This document shows, piece by piece, positions 10,172 through 22,283 of a stretch of 64,000 nt of DNA; position 1 is the stretch's first letter; each line of letters opens with the position of its first letter. Origin of the DNA: Linnemannia schmuckeri (taxonomy: Eukaryota > Mortierellomycota > Mortierellomycetes > Mortierellales > Mortierellaceae); NCBI GenBank assembly GCA_029449235.1, contig JANATG010000001.1, positions 1,984,001 through 2,048,000 of the forward strand, given 5' to 3'. The notes below the pieces were generated by a model. The model searched no databases. It saw only the letters and a program-made list of their open reading frames with translations, and had not been told where the DNA came from. A program made the translations under genes and the position numbers.

Positions 10172-11583
10172 TCAGCATTGAGAGTAAGGTATGGGCTGCT
10201 TCTCGTCCTCGTAATCGTACATGGGCGGCAGGTCATCAGCAAGATCAGGAACAAGAGGCACGCGCTCAGGATATAGTGCTCGGTGGAGTTCGTTACGACT
10301 GACACGACTCGTGTTGGAGTCAAGGAGGACAGACTCCTCGTCTCCATAACCGGGAGGCTTGCTGCCATCGGGTTCTGCCTGTAGCGACCAGGGCTCGTCC
10401 AGGACATTGCCGACTTGAATAGGCGCCATGACCACCAGGTTACGCACAGTCGGATCGGCAAACTCGATCGTAAAGCGAACACCGTGGGTGATCTTGACCC
10501 AGTCGAGGGTCTCTGTCGCAACGAGTTCATTGGGAAGAATATCTAGGTCCAGCTCGACAGGGAACTCTCGTCCCCAGGCCGCCGAAAACTCTTCCTGGTC
10601 CGGATTTGTAAGTGTAACGGTATTGCTGAATGTTTTGGCGGTGTCCGATGAAATGATCGGATCGTTGTCGTCCATGATGCCTGCAACGCTGTGATTTTGG
10701 AGAGAAAGAAACGAGTAAGTTTCTACTTGATACTTTGCGTTCCAAAGACACATTACTCGTGAAAGAGCGTTTGCCATTACCTTACAGAGACGCTCTCTGT
10801 TATGTTGCTGTTTTTAATCTGAATCTTTTCTTGCTGGATGGCCATGGCAACAACACTCTTGACCCTGCTTGCTGAAGTGAGAGGGTGCATAAAGACCCTA
10901 GCTGATATCTTAGTGTCGGTGGTGCCTATGAACTTTGGCACAAACATCGAGCACTCAATTTCATTGGGTCGTTTTGCCGAGTATCGTGCGTCGGAAAGGT
11001 CGGACTGTGGGACGAGCAGTCGCTTGAATGTAATCGGTTGTCGAATGGTCTTGCGACGACCGAGTAAGGATGAAGGCACCGCCACTGTGATGAGCTCGTA
11101 GCCCCAGATAAGACTGAATGTTTTGATCAGTGAGCAGTCTGTTGTTGAAATGTTCCCTGGGATAGATATCTGGAAGGGGATGTTGTAATCCCCGGGTTGG
11201 TAGAGAGTCGCTGTCTTGATAGCCTGGACCTCAATGCGGTGGAGAGTAATGGGGTCGCTCTTGACAGTCCTCATGGTAACCGCGCTTGATGCAAATGCTA
11301 GGATAGTGAGTAAACCACGGTTCATAAAAGGTAAAAGTTAGTACTGTGTCGATTGAGATAACCATGTTTTCTCTCTCATGTTGGGCGGAGCAAAAAATAA
11401 AGACAAGATGCGCACACCTTCTCCGACAAAAGTGACAGCGAGTTGCTTGAGTTGGATGGCCTTTTGAACCTGCAGGCGAAGAGTGCCCGAGATTTGATGA
11501 ACAACTGTAGCACTCGGTGGTCCTAGTAGCTCAATGACGTTAGGGACCTTTGTGTCCAGACTTGTCTGCACCGTGAAACTCAT
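10172..11583 (-). CDS. Alpha-arrestin with C-terminal PPxY
   Basis: Three exons: 11583-11418, 11297-10781 and 10688-10172, with introns of 120 and 92 nt and consistent phases, giving 399 residues. The start MSFTVQTSLDTKV and the segments TLRLQVQKAIQLKQLAVTFVGEG and PGDYNIPFQISIPGN are typical of an arrestin N domain. The second half has FVPKFIGTTDTKISARVFM and a tail region with LDWVKITHGVRFTIEFADP. Near the end, DDLPPMYDYED carries a canonical PPxY motif, the docking site for the WW domains of Rsp5/Nedd4 ubiquitin ligases. The likely role is therefore a ubiquitin-ligase adaptor that directs transporter endocytosis (family knowledge; the cargo is unknown). Same strand as the other arrestin gene; the two look like diverged tandem paralogues. 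Confidence 0.8.
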
Positions 11584-13740
11584 GATAAAAGTCGTTCAAA
11601 ACGGCTCAATGGCTGTGGGAAGTGGGAGAAGGGAAAGACAGTAGAAGCGATGTTGTAAAAGATAAAGGGGTTCGTTCAATTCGTATCTCCGCACGTTATG
11701 CAGTGTGTGTGTTGAAAAGGAGGTAGGTTGGAACGTGGACGAGAGATGAGGAGTAGTGTTGAGTGAAAGTATGAGACTCGGGATGAGAGAAGGAGAGATG
11801 ATGAGACTGTGAGAGAGAGCGAGAAGCGAAAGGTTAGTGGGAGTAAAAAGGAAGCAGTGGAAAAGAGGGTGAGTCTGGTCTTGGTGGGAAACATGGTGTG
11901 CGTGAGTGTGTGTTTAACTAACTGCTCACAGTTTGTTGCTTTTTCATTATTGCTATCTCTCTGCCTCACTCTTCACTCTTTGTCATTCATCATTCGACGG
12001 CGAGAGTCGAGAGACCTGTGCACCCACACTCACCCAATCTGTGCATGTTCTTGGCGACAACAAAGCAAAACGGAACATCGTTTCCAAAAGCAGCACAACA
12101 AGAGTAGAGTCGACCTTTATGCCTTTTCGTTTCTTTGTCTTCTTGTAGATAGCATTCTTCTACGAAAATATTGTTAATATTATTCATGCCTGTCCTTGGT
12201 ATCGTACATGGTCATATAGTTTTCGTTGGCAAGTATTATGAGAGGACAATAAAAAAACGTTTATTTTTTCCTATGTGTCTGTATGTCATGAATCGCCTTT
12301 CGCGCCATTAATTAGTGTCGCCCTTTGTGTTCATCGCCTGTCGCTTCCCGACCAGTCGAGACTGACTAGAAAAATCAGGCTGGGTGAGGCATGCCTTTGC
12401 AAACAGAACTACGTTGGGCAACTGTGCAGACGCAAGAGCACTTTTTCCCCTTCCGATCGTCTATTGTTGTTGGCTCTTCCAAGTAACCAGCATCCATCTT
12501 GTACACCCAAGGGCGTAGACCTGACCTTAATGATATGGTATCACCTCTACAGCCTTGGTGCTTACACTCCACATATCGCTCTCTTATTCTTACACTCTCT
12601 CCTATCCCACCCATTATGAATTTGGTTTGAAGTAAATAAAAAAAAAACTTTTTTGTGGATTCTTTGAAGCAGGAGACCACGTTCGCGAGTGAGCCCCGTT
12701 GAGTTACAATCATCCCCCTCCTTTTACAGAAAGAGGACAACCGCAATCGCATGACTGTAACCATGACGAACGCCAAACCACAAAAACGAGACCGTTGAGG
12801 AGCATTCATCCCTCTTGCGAGAGAATCTTAACCCAAAACATAACAGATCAATCTTTTGTGGATTTGGACTTGACCAGTAATGAGATTATTGGCGACACTT
12901 TCTGTCAATTCGGGTCCGGGGACTTTCCCTAAAGCATTTCAATTGTGTTTGGGTCGAGGTCTACGAGGAAGTATGAGTTCCAAGTAGCCAGTCGTCGTAG
13001 TATTGTGATGCTTCAATATGCGATTCTGCGTGTGGTGCTCCTGATCAAAGAAAAAAAAAGTTGAAGGAACAAAAAACTGCAGCGAAAAGTTTTCATATGT
13101 ATGGAGAAAAAAATTCGCATGGGGAGTACAATGGGCGCGAGAATTACGTCATCGAAGCGAGTTAATCGCCCGCCATATCGCACGTGACCCAACACTATGG
13201 AGCATACTGGCAAGCATGCATATCTGAGTATGGATGATATTGTTATAGTACATCCCGTAATATGGTGGACTCCTACGTTCATTTCCTCCATGCCTTGTTC
13301 TTGGTGTGGACGGACGAAGAACTTGGTGTGTTGGAAACCTCGGCTGAGAAGATTGAAGTGGCACGTCTCTTTCTGGTTGGGCCACCCGCATTGGTCGCTG
13401 CCGCCATCGACGGACTGGCTGCTGCTGCTCCTCCACCACCCCTCAACGAACAAAACAAACAAAAAACGCGCCTTTCGCTTCTTTTCCTTAACTTTTCTTC
13501 CCTCTCACCACTGTTACGTCAGCAACCCACCCCCACACCTCATCTGAACCTCATCTGCTATTCTTTTCCTCCCTATCTGGCCTCTTGCCTCCCTATTACG
13601 TCTCTCCCACAATAATAAGTCACAATAGAGGTAAAAGCAAGCGCTGCTGTCATGAAAATACTCTCAGGTTACCTCCTCTACTCTATTTTACCAATAACTA
13701 ACCAAATACACGCGTTTTTTTTTATACCAATAGCTCATAT
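11584..13740. other. Intergenic spacer, no gene recognised
   Basis: Pyrimidine/purine-biased DNA lies upstream of the arrestin gene (11600-11850), followed by unremarkable sequence. Small frames at 12275-12619, 13149-13439 and 13262-13615 lack codon-bias or family support. Nothing convincing was seen. Confidence 0.5.
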
Positions 13741-14160
13741 GTACAATAAAGCAAGCACATCTTCGCCCCTTGACTCATCGCAACCCTACAGTGTTGATAT
13801 CGATGAACAAACTATATCCGAGTTCCTAGGGATCCTTTCCGGTTTTGACGGTGACGACGGCGACGCCACTTGAAGAGATCAAGATGGCCAAGGTCGAGGA
13901 GGATCTTGAGAAGCGCTTGTATGAGCGTCTTCGTGCTCTGGCCGAGAACACTGACTGGATTCGCGTATGAGTGGTGTACAAAATTGCAGCTGAAGGTAAT
14001 GTTTTACATACTCGAGAGTTTACATACTGGCTCCTTCACAGTCATGTGAGACGACTACTCATGGCCTTTGCCTCCGTCGTTCCAGGTCATTTCTGAGAAC
14101 ACCAATATCTACTGCATAGACTCGACTCATAAGACAGCAAGTATATTGCACATGGGAAGT
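13741..14160 (+). pseudogene. Remnant of a MULE-like transposase
   Basis: Two stop-interrupted frame pieces can be read. The first is MAKVEEDLEKRLYERLRALAENTDWIRV ending at a TGA near 13970. The second is VVYKIAAEGNVLHTREF, then, after another stop and a shift, SENTNIYCIDSTHKT. The CIDSTHKT block resembles the first catalytic Asp block of MULE-type transposases found by hundreds in early-diverging fungi (family knowledge). No terminal inverted repeats were found. An alternative is chance similarity in a short stretch, but the order of motifs supports a decayed transposase. Confidence 0.42.
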
Positions 14161-14195
14161 ATGACTATCTAATGACAAATACAGATTGTTCGCAA

Positions 14196-15218
14196 CTAAT
14201 TGCCACGACGCGTTCTTGCACTCCTCTTTCGCTTGTAGTACATGGCCTGGAAGGATGAGTCAGGTCCACCAGTGGCACTGTGCAAATTGGCCTCAATTTC
14301 TGCTGGGTTGGGTCCGTTACTCTTGGTGTTGCCAAACTGATCGCCAGGAGCATGATAGTAAGATTGTCCTGGCATGTTGGCCAGTCGAAGAGGCGTGTTG
14401 GCAATCTCGGGAGGTAGTACTCCACCAGCACCAGACTTGCCTACAATCTTGATATCCGCGCAACCCATGTAAAACTCTGCTTGTGTAGCCGCCGCATTGA
14501 TCCAACTCCAGCCTAATGTACAAGGTTCCGTTCACATTGATCGATTATTTTCTTACGAGAAACATCGCATTCGCAACCTCTCAAGATAAATCAAAACCTT
14601 TTTTTACCAAAGATGCAGCTTTCGCAGGAGGGCAAATTATCGGGCAACTTGACAGGCCAATCGTAATACATGTCCGGACAGGAACCATGATACCGCGCGA
14701 AGACACCAAACGTCCTTCCTTGGTCATAGCTCAAACTGAACTCGCACAGGCCACCAGCATGGCGCGCCTGGTTGGACGATGGTGTGAGCTGAGGTTGGCC
14801 GGGGGAACCAAATTGAGCATTGCCGAAACGGACGTTGATGACCTGTCCGGCATTGAAGGATTGAACCACTTGTTTGTCTGGGGGGTAGCCTCCACAGGGA
14901 AATGTCTTGCCTATGCCTCCACCACAGCCATCGTAGAGTGGTGCATCTCTGCAGTTGTAGTCAACGAATCCACTAACGCGAAAGAGAAATAAACAGGATT
15001 TCAATCATCAGTAGCTTGCCTTGGAAGAGAGAGACATGGGCTGTCGTTGTTAAGAAATGACATTGAATGCAGCCGGGCTATTACGTGTTTGGGTTAAAGG
15101 GATGACCTCTTGGCAATGGATATATCATGGAGATGTGGGCATTGGTAAGGGCGATGCACATCAAGGCCAGCAGTGTGCCTAGAAAGAGACGACACTTGCT
15201 ATTCAGTGAGCGAGCCAT
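14196..15218 (-). CDS. Secreted copper-dependent lytic polysaccharide monooxygenase (AA11/AA16-like) with basic tail
   Basis: Three exons: 15218-15085, 14972-14608 and 14512-14196 (introns 112 and 95 nt, phases consistent), 271 residues. A signal peptide (MARSLNSKCRLFLGTLLAL...) ends at TNA, leaving mature HISMIYPLPRG with the obligatory N-terminal copper-binding His. The second brace His is in QARHAGGLCEFSLSYD. FGWSWINAAATQAEFYMGCADIKI gives the conserved FxWxW...Y..C.D end, with Tyr as a candidate axial residue. Such enzymes oxidatively cleave chitin or glucans outside the cell. The last ~70 residues are Pro/Asn/Gly-rich and end in a basic KRKRSARTRR stretch, not a recognisable carbohydrate-binding module. 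The first exon is short and found only by splicing. A relative lies at 27087-27842. Confidence 0.82.
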
Positions 15219-16730
15219 TTGAATGTGCTGTTGCTGTCGATTGACGCCTATAGTGGATTGGGGTGTTGTCGATAGGGCGCGGCGAAAGAAAAAGCGGCTG
15301 TCTGGGAAAAGTGTATGAAGCGAAGAATAAAAGTAAAAGAGTCAAGATGCGAAATGGGGATAAGGACATGGCAAGAAAGATGAAGAAAAAAAAAACGATG
15401 GGAGGCCTCCAAATAGCGTTTTATTTTTATCCGTAGGAAAGGGTCCTATTCCGTTTCAATAGCTATCTCTTTCTTTGAATTCGAATATCCTTCATTGCTA
15501 TCTGTCCATGTTTGCTAAGCTAATGACGAAAGTCCGTTCAAAATTGATTGACGGTGATGCGCATCTCTAACTGCCCCGGCTACTGTCGCCTTCATGGTTC
15601 TAGAAATATTCTGTCCTTTTTTTATGCTGCCAACTACAGGTACTGGATGGACTATGGCTTGTCGCGACTATCCATATTTTCTTTCCTTGTAACGTGGCTT
15701 TTGGTGCTTTTATCGCTCACTGACCATTCTTTTTTTTTCATCGGGACTACCTGGCCATCAAGTTACTCGTGGACAGTGAAGTTGTATGTCAACAACGTCA
15801 AGTTCCTTCGTATTACGCGCTCATCATACTAACCAGCTCGTGAGGCTGCCTTGTCTTTTATTCCTCCCATCTGTGGTTATTTTTTTCACCTCAATATCTT
15901 CTTCCCACCGAAAATGTCGATTAGGAGGTGCACCAATTGACAAAGGGCAGTCTTCATCTCCTCTCCCCTTAGCTACTCTTCAAAGAGGGGGTCCGTTAAT
16001 CTCATTTCTTCTTATTACTACAGTACCAAGTGGCTAAATGAGAACCACATGCGCCACCTGAAGGGGATGGGGGCACTACTTCATTTACTCTACATCTCTG
16101 AGTAGGGGGCGGTACATCAAAATATGCCATCCTACGTGAGGCTGCATTTGTCTTGGCTGTCACTGTTGTGTGTCTAAAAACAAAAAAAAATCATGTCTCA
16201 TCTGTACTGTACGATATCTTTGAGATGAAGGGCTGGATGAACGATGGAAGGCGAAGACGAGCAGTTGAATCAACGAGCACACTAGCACGGAACAATGAAA
16301 AGGCTAACTAACTACACCCTCTGATATTTGAATACCAAGCAGCAACCCTGTACACGTGCCGTAGTAAGTGTCCTTACCCCATCTCCCCTCTCTCCATTGC
16401 CTTAGTGTCGTTTGGGGAAAGTTGTGGGGTCAAAGCGAAGGAAGCAACCGAATGTGACGAAGCGAACGTTCCAACTGTGTGACCAAAGTGAACTTTTTTC
16501 TTTTCTCCACTACAATTCATTTTAGAAGAATTACGAGATGTGAACGCATGCATCGGTTATTCTTTGTTATTTCTGTGGGGTTGGGAAAAAAAGGGCAGGA
16601 TAGAATAAGGGTGGGAGAGAAGAAGAGTTTGTACAAAGGTAGAAATGGGGGGGGGGTGGGGGGTGTAAAAGATTAAAAGTGGTAGGATACAAACAAAACT
16701 TGAAAGAAAAAAAGAAAAAGCCCTCTGACT
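15219..16730. other. Intergenic spacer
   Basis: It contains the upstream region of the monooxygenase and the 3' flank of the TLC-domain gene. There is a G-rich run near 16647-16662. No gene, repeat or RNA was recognised. Confidence 0.5.
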
Positions 16731-17528
16731 CTACTCGGATTTCTTGGCGACCTGTTTCGTAAAGTAGAAAGAGTTGACAGAACGGAGCCACTGCTTGGCA
16801 AGGATGAGCCACCAGACGACGTTCATCAAGAACATAGTGGTGGTGGTAATGGTGAACTTCTTGCCAATGTGGAAAGGTGCCTCATACCAGGTCATACCGA
16901 GCTTGGCCCCAATGGCAACGCCCATCCACCAGTTGCCAAAAATCCTGCACCAGAAGTAGGTGACCATCAAGGCAGTGTCGATGAAGCGCTTGAGTCTAGA
17001 GTTGACGAACGTCCTGCCATTGCTCTGGAGGACCCAGCGGAAGTGCAAGATGGGTGTGCTCATATTCATTAGCGACAACATTCCGATAAAGTAAGGGCCG
17101 GGGTTGTTGATGGTGAGGGCATAGAGATAGTAGACGGATCCAAGGATGACGGAGACGTGGTGAAAGAGAATCAAGTTGCTGCCGACACCGAACTTTGCGC
17201 GCTGGTAGAACTCAAATGCGGTGTCCTGAGTGAGGTATCCGAGCTCAAGTCCGACGAGAAAGGGTGTGAGGGCGGTCTTGTAGGTTGAAATGTCGTTCTT
17301 GGCCCAGTCGACGGTGAGAAGGAGGTAGAGTCCTGTGCAGGTCATGATGGTCGAGTGGACCGAGGCGACAATCTTGTTGCAGAGGTGGTAATGCTTTTGG
17401 GTGTCTGCCTTGGGTGGGAGGATGTTCTTGACTGCCTGCATCCGTCCCAGTGTTGTGAACAGGAATGGGTAGAGGGTGAGAGCCCCGATCAACGATGGAG
17501 GGATGTGTGGCGAGTTGAGGATGTCCAT
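16731..17528 (-). CDS. TLC-domain multispan membrane protein (TLCD4/TMEM56-like)
   Basis: A single exon of 265 residues. The protein has about six hydrophobic segments (around residues 10-28, 56-75, 90-106, 120-140, 150-170, 228-248). HYHLCNKIVASVHSTIMT near residues 46-63 and FHHVSVILGSVYYLY near 122-136 match the TRAM-LAG1-CLN8 (TLC) pattern with its conserved His residues in the membrane. NMSTPILHFRW near 155-165 is also typical of the TLCD4 branch. TLC proteins of this branch sit in ER or Golgi membranes and are linked to lipid handling; ceramide synthase activity is not implied because the Lag1 motif is absent. The C-terminus is basic (TKQVAKKSE). Confidence 0.8.
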   Translation of the reverse strand: MDILNSPHIPPSLIGALTLYPFLFTTLGRMQAVKNILPPKADTQKHYHLCNKIVASVHSTIMTCTGLYLLLTVDWAKNDISTYKTALTPFLVGLELGYLTQDTAFEFYQRAKFGVGSNLILFHHVSVILGSVYYLYALTINNPGPYFIGMLSLMNMSTPILHFRWVLQSNGRTFVNSRLKRFIDTALMVTYFWCRIFGNWWMGVAIGAKLGMTWYEAPFHIGKKFTITTTTMFLMNVVWWLILAKQWLRSVNSFYFTKQVAKKSE

Positions 17529-18503
17529 GGTACACTTGCTAGTCGGTCGGTCTGAAGTATGTAAGGCTACGGTCGTCTATGGTCTGTCTGTTCGGATGTG
17601 TTTCTTGGACTTGAGGATGAGCTGGGTGGAGTAGAGCGAGGGAGGAAAGAATGAAGGGATGATGAAAAAGGGAAAGAAAAGAAAAAAAGAGAGAGAAAAA
17701 TGATGAAGGCAAACAAAAAAGGAAGAAAAACGTTCAAAGAGGGAAGACAGTTGGACTGGGACTGGGTCGACTGAAATACTGTAAGCGTGTCCAAAGGGAC
17801 AGAAATGCAGCAATGGGCTGAACTCTCTCTCTTATGTTTCGGAGGTGCAAAAAAAAAAAGATTACTAAAAAGAATCACACCCCATGGCCACCATCTGTCA
17901 TCACACTCATCGGTCTCGCTTCTTTTCTCTTTCTTTATTTTCTCTCTTTCTTTCTTTTACTCTTCTTTATGGATATCGCAGTCGATGGGGGTTAGGTGAA
18001 CCTCTGTTGGTTGTTCAACTGTGGAATTGAAGTTGAACAAGCTCAGCACATATACCAGTCAGGCAGGCAGAGTGGCCAATCGATCACCTAATAGGGAGCC
18101 TCAACCTTGATTACGCCGGCACAAAGATCATCCAGCCCAGCGGGAGCCCTGCCATATTAAATATGGATGATGGCCATGTCCGTCGTTATCAACTACAACC
18201 ATGGAAAGGAGTTATATAACCTCAGTTGGCACCGCTGCCACTGCTGCCTTCGCCCTTCTTGCACGGCATACGACTGTGATTTACTGCGTCGAATCATCTT
18301 AACCGTTTCAACCGTTGTCTTGTGCAGTTGTCTTTCAACCCTTGCTGAAACCGGTGCCACCAACCAATTTAACGATCGAATGACGTCGACATAGAATCGC
18401 CACTATTTTTTTGCGCAGGAGATCAGCTTTTCTTTTCTTCTTTTCGAACATCTTTCGCTCAGTCCTTCTGCCATCCGCCTCAGGACTCAATCAGTTCCTT
18501 ACA
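17529..18503. other. Divergent promoter region between the TLC gene and RPB9
   Basis: Purine-rich on the + strand from 17620 to 17760, the expected 5' UTR composition for the - strand gene. Pyrimidine-rich from 17910 to 17970 and from 18420 to 18500, just upstream of the RPB9 start. No gene recognised. Confidence 0.5.
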
Positions 18504-19415
18504 ATGCCTTCCTTCCTTTACTGCTCCGAATGGTAAAGTAGAGTATAAACAAACAGGACAAGGAGAAGGAAAACGTTGACAGAAAGAATACTCAAGGACT
18601 AGGAGGAAAAGCGGCCAACACAATCGCAGATCTCATCATAGGAGGGAATCGCGTTTCAACCAGCACACAAAGAAGCTCATTTCGTCTCCTCTGACATGCT
18701 CTCTTTCCTTTTCTTTGCCTTTTCTTTCTTTGTACCTTCTTACAGCAACAACTTGCTGTACCCAAGAGAAGACCGGTCCAATCCTGATGTCCGAGGACGG
18801 AGTCTGATGTTCGCCTGCCGGAATTGCGACTACCAGGAGAAGGCTGACAACCAGTGTGTCTACAGAAACGAGATTGTGCATGCACCAGCGTATGTCTTGA
18901 ATTGGATGCAACGAAAAGGATTATGAGGCAGGGACTAGATAGTCAGGACGAGGACAGCACAAGCGCTCACACTGTCTACCACGTTTGTTCGTTTTGGTTC
19001 TTTATAGTGAACAAACTCTTCTTGTCCAGGACTTGAGCACGGATCCAACTTTGGTACGTGGAACTGCCCTTTTCATGGCTGCGCCGAAGCATAGGTGCAG
19101 GCATTGGAGTAAGGCGTCAATAGGATAGAGTGTATCACTATACTAACTGCTGCATGCCTTTCTCCTCCACATCCACACACATGCAACAATAACCACACCT
19201 GGAATACTTCACAACAACCATGGAATTAATCTGTAACTTCATTTCACTATTCCTCGGGATATCTTTCACAACAGCCAAGAACACGGATGAGATGTAGCAA
19301 GTGCGGACACGAGGAGGCAGTCTTCTTCCAGGCACAAGGAAACAGTGCAGAGACCAAGATGACCTTGTATTACATTTGTTGTAACAAGGCATGCGGTCAC
19401 CGCTGGTTCTCATAA
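18504..19415 (+). CDS. RPB9: RNA polymerase II subunit RPB9
   Basis: Four exons: 18504-18532 (29 nt), 18746-18889, 19008-19053 and 19275-19415, all GT-AG, giving 119 residues against 122 in yeast. The N-terminal zinc ribbon is CSEC...CRNC; exon 1 ends inside its second Cys codon (TG|C). The signature NNLLYPRED follows, then ACRNCDYQEKADNQCVY. The linker QDLSTDPTLPRTR joins the C-terminal TFIIS-like ribbon CSKCGHEEAVFFQAQ...CCNKACGHRWF. RPB9 helps polymerase II choose start sites, proofread and respond to TFIIS in the nucleus (family knowledge). The gene is easy to miss because no exon alone makes a long frame. The next gene ends 366 bp downstream on the other strand; that gap holds nothing recognised. 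Confidence 0.92.
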
Positions 19416-19781
19416 CCGTGCTCTGCCCAGGAGAAGAATTCTGATCTGCTCGACCCACACACATCCACTTACACTCGCGGCTCGACACAACCAACATTTT
19501 AGTAACTAGGAAAAAAACAAAAACCTTACAACTTTCACAGCACAATCAGCAGCTATAAAAAAATGCATGGAAAATCAACACTCTGGATGAAAGTGTTGCG
19601 AGCAGGCAGTTTCTTCAGGCAGAGTGCGTTTCAGAACTTGGAAAATAAAAGAAATTCAAGGAACATTTTCGAGGATGGCGTAAAATGATTGAGTGGACAC
19701 ATGCTTTATTTCACGAATGAGTTACAAGATACAGAGGAGAAAGAATAAATGTCATGTGATGCTGCGTTTGAGTGAATGACT

Positions 19782-21439
19782 CTATTTCTTAAAAGCAGCT
19801 TGGTCAGGAGTAACACCGCGTTTCTTGGTAATACCGTCATAGATGGTAAGTGCCTAGAAGAGATGAAGAAAAGAAATAGAAGCGAGTCGCTATTAGTATT
19901 GCCATCGAGCAACAGTACAATTCGGTCAGTCAACCATTGATTCAGAGGTGCAGAATATTTTACTTGAGCTACCATGGACGAGGCATCGTTGGCAGAGGCA
20001 GGCAGGATCAAGGTAGTACTCTCCTTGGCGAGCTTGGCAAAGGCGTCGACATACTTGTCGGCAACCGTCAACGATACTGCGTGGTGTCCACCCTCACCCT
20101 CGGAGATTGCCTCGGCAATACGACGAATTCCCTCGGCGTTTGCTTGGGCGCGGAGAAGAATTGCCTCGGCTTCACCGGCGGCTTGGTTGATCTGTTCAGC
20201 CTTGTTGGCCTCTGATTGCAGGATCACGGATTGCTTCACACCTTCTGCGACGTTGATTGCCGCTTGACGCGAACCTATTCGTTTTACGGAGAATCGGTTA
20301 GGCGTTGGGTCACAGACTAATACACGGCAACAAAGGAACGTAAGAACAAGATGAAAGCTTACCTTCAGAGTCCAAGATCTGAGCGCGTTTAGTACGTTCC
20401 GCCGAGACCTGCTGGTGCATACTCTCCACAACTTTAGCAGGAGGGTGGATATCACGGATCTCATAACGCAAACAACGGATACCCCAATCGGCAGCGGCTC
20501 CATTAATAGCCTCGACAATGTTGGCGTTCAAATGGGCACGTTCGGCCAGGGTGCGGTCAAGGGTCATGAGACCAATCTCGGCACGCATGGTCGTTTGGGC
20601 CAGTTGAGAGACTGAAAATTCTGCGTCTTCAACTCCGTAGGAGGCCTTGTAGGGGTCCACAACGCGGAGGTAGAGGACTCCATCCAAGTCCAGCGTCACA
20701 TTGTCTATTTGTCCATCGTAATGGGAAATTTACGAAGTTAATTTGCAAGTGAAGACATGTTTACAGCAAAAAAAAGGGGGGGGAGGTGGGGGATTGTCGT
20801 GAGACTGTCGATGACTTTTTCTTTTTCATTTTCAGTCATACCTTGGGTGATGGCACGCTGGCTAGGAATCTCGATAGCAACCTCTTTGAGACTCTTGACA
20901 TACTTGACCTGATCAATGATAGGCATCAAGACCTGCAGACCGGGTTCCAGAGCCCGATGGAAGCGACCCATCCGCTCGACAATCCACGCTTCCTGCTGAG
21001 GAACAAACTTGATGACCTATTTTTTTTCACAAATGTGTGGAGTGGATATAGGAAAGGAGGTGAGTGAGCATGTTGCAGCGAGAAGGAAGGAAAAGTGCAG
21101 ACAGCCCTTTCTTTTTGTGTGTATAGTCCAAGATATCAGAGAAAGAAAAGGTAAAGAAATAATACCGTGTTTATGGGCAGGGATTGCCTTTTCCGGTTGT
21201 TGCTGTTGAAGGATCGGCGGACCATGTGGGCAGAGGCAACCACAGGGACCTAAGGAAGTTAAGCAAATGGATAGGAGATAATATGTTAGCATGTGTGCAA
21301 GAGAGAGTACGCGTAGGTAATAGTCTTCGAGCGGATATATTTTTGTTTAGCGTACCACGCGGGCGTTTCTGGCCAGAATGGATGAGGTAGTGGCAGCGGA
21401 GGTCAACTGGGGTAATTTAGTAGCAGTAGCGCGAAGCAT
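19782..21439 (-). CDS. Mitochondrial stomatin-like protein 2 (SPFH/prohibitin family)
   Basis: Six exons: 21439-21356, 21249-21166, 21016-20842, 20704-20363, 20274-19964 and 19853-19782, total 355 residues; all phases agree. The N-terminus (MLRATATKLPQLTSAATTSSILARNAR) is a basic, Ser/Thr-rich mitochondrial presequence. The SPFH domain starts at VIKFVPQQEAWIVERMGRFHR and continues through LDGVLYLRVVDPYKASYGVED and DWGIRCLRYEIRDIHPP. A long Ala/Glu/Gln helix (SEANKAEQINQAAGEAEAI) mediates assembly, and the SLP2-type end IYDGITKKRG is present. SLP2 scaffolds cardiolipin-rich inner-membrane domains and proteases (family knowledge). Two exons of exactly 84 nt encode the presequence. Confidence 0.9.
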
Positions 21440-22283
21440 TGTTGTTTTAGTGAATGAAGGAAAGATAGTGAAGAGAGAGAGTAAGTGAGAGAAGGAAAGC
21501 GACAGAGAAGAGATTATTTGTTATGAAAAAGAGAAGAGCTGTAGAGATTAGAAAAGAGATAGAGATCAAAAAAACGAGGAGGATCGCGTGCGTTATATAC
21601 CTTGTCCTGTCGTACCATCATAGGCAAATATGCAACCTTTATTTTCCACATAAAAACAGAAAAAGGAAATTTTCGCGTTTGGGCTGAATCGATTTTTGTG
21701 GCCAACCCATTCTTGGGCATCAGCGCTCAGGACGATGATGGCATATTTGATAGCAGGGGGCGCACACATACGGAAACACAAAAACAACCTTTACTATCCG
21801 CTGGTTCCAAATGACAAACTCACTCTTACAGCCCGCGCGGCTTGACCGAAGAGAGCATCTTCTTTCCCACATGCACCTTGTTCGGGTCAGGATATGATCC
21901 TGACTTTCTATTGCCTCTTAGCAAGCCTGGGCGCTCTATTTTTCTGTTTCTTGATTTATATGCAGTATTGGGTCCCACATATTTACGCGAAAATAGTATG
22001 ATTGATAACAGAAAATCTCCTTGTTAGGGAGTGGGTAGGCTGAGTTGGTTTGTGTTTTGTCGCCTCTCTTGCAGGCCAGGAAACAAACACTCCGTGGTCA
22101 CTCCAGCATATGGTCCTCTAACACCGCTCGAGGACATAAACCGACAAGAGAAGATAAAGTATACGCACACCGACTCGGAAGCAAGCCTTTCCAAAAGGGA
22201 CCAACGCAGCTTGCAGAAACAAAAGATCAGTCTCTTTAATGAACCAACAGTGGTCGAAAAAGTTGAAATGCTTCATATGAAAG
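21440..22283. other. Spacer between the SLP2-like gene and tRNA-Lys
   Basis: Purine-rich promoter-like DNA adjoins the SLP2-like start (21440-21560). The rest has no conserved frame. Confidence 0.5.
22257..22261 (-). terminator. Pol III T5 terminator of tRNA-Lys
   Basis: On the - strand a run of five T begins 22 nt beyond the 3' end of the tRNA, the usual Pol III stop signal. Confidence 0.6.

Noticed and set aside
12275..12619. Frame containing CLCKQNYVGQLC, like an EGF fragment
   Set aside because: An isolated short match in a frame without other Cys spacing, signal peptide or splice support.
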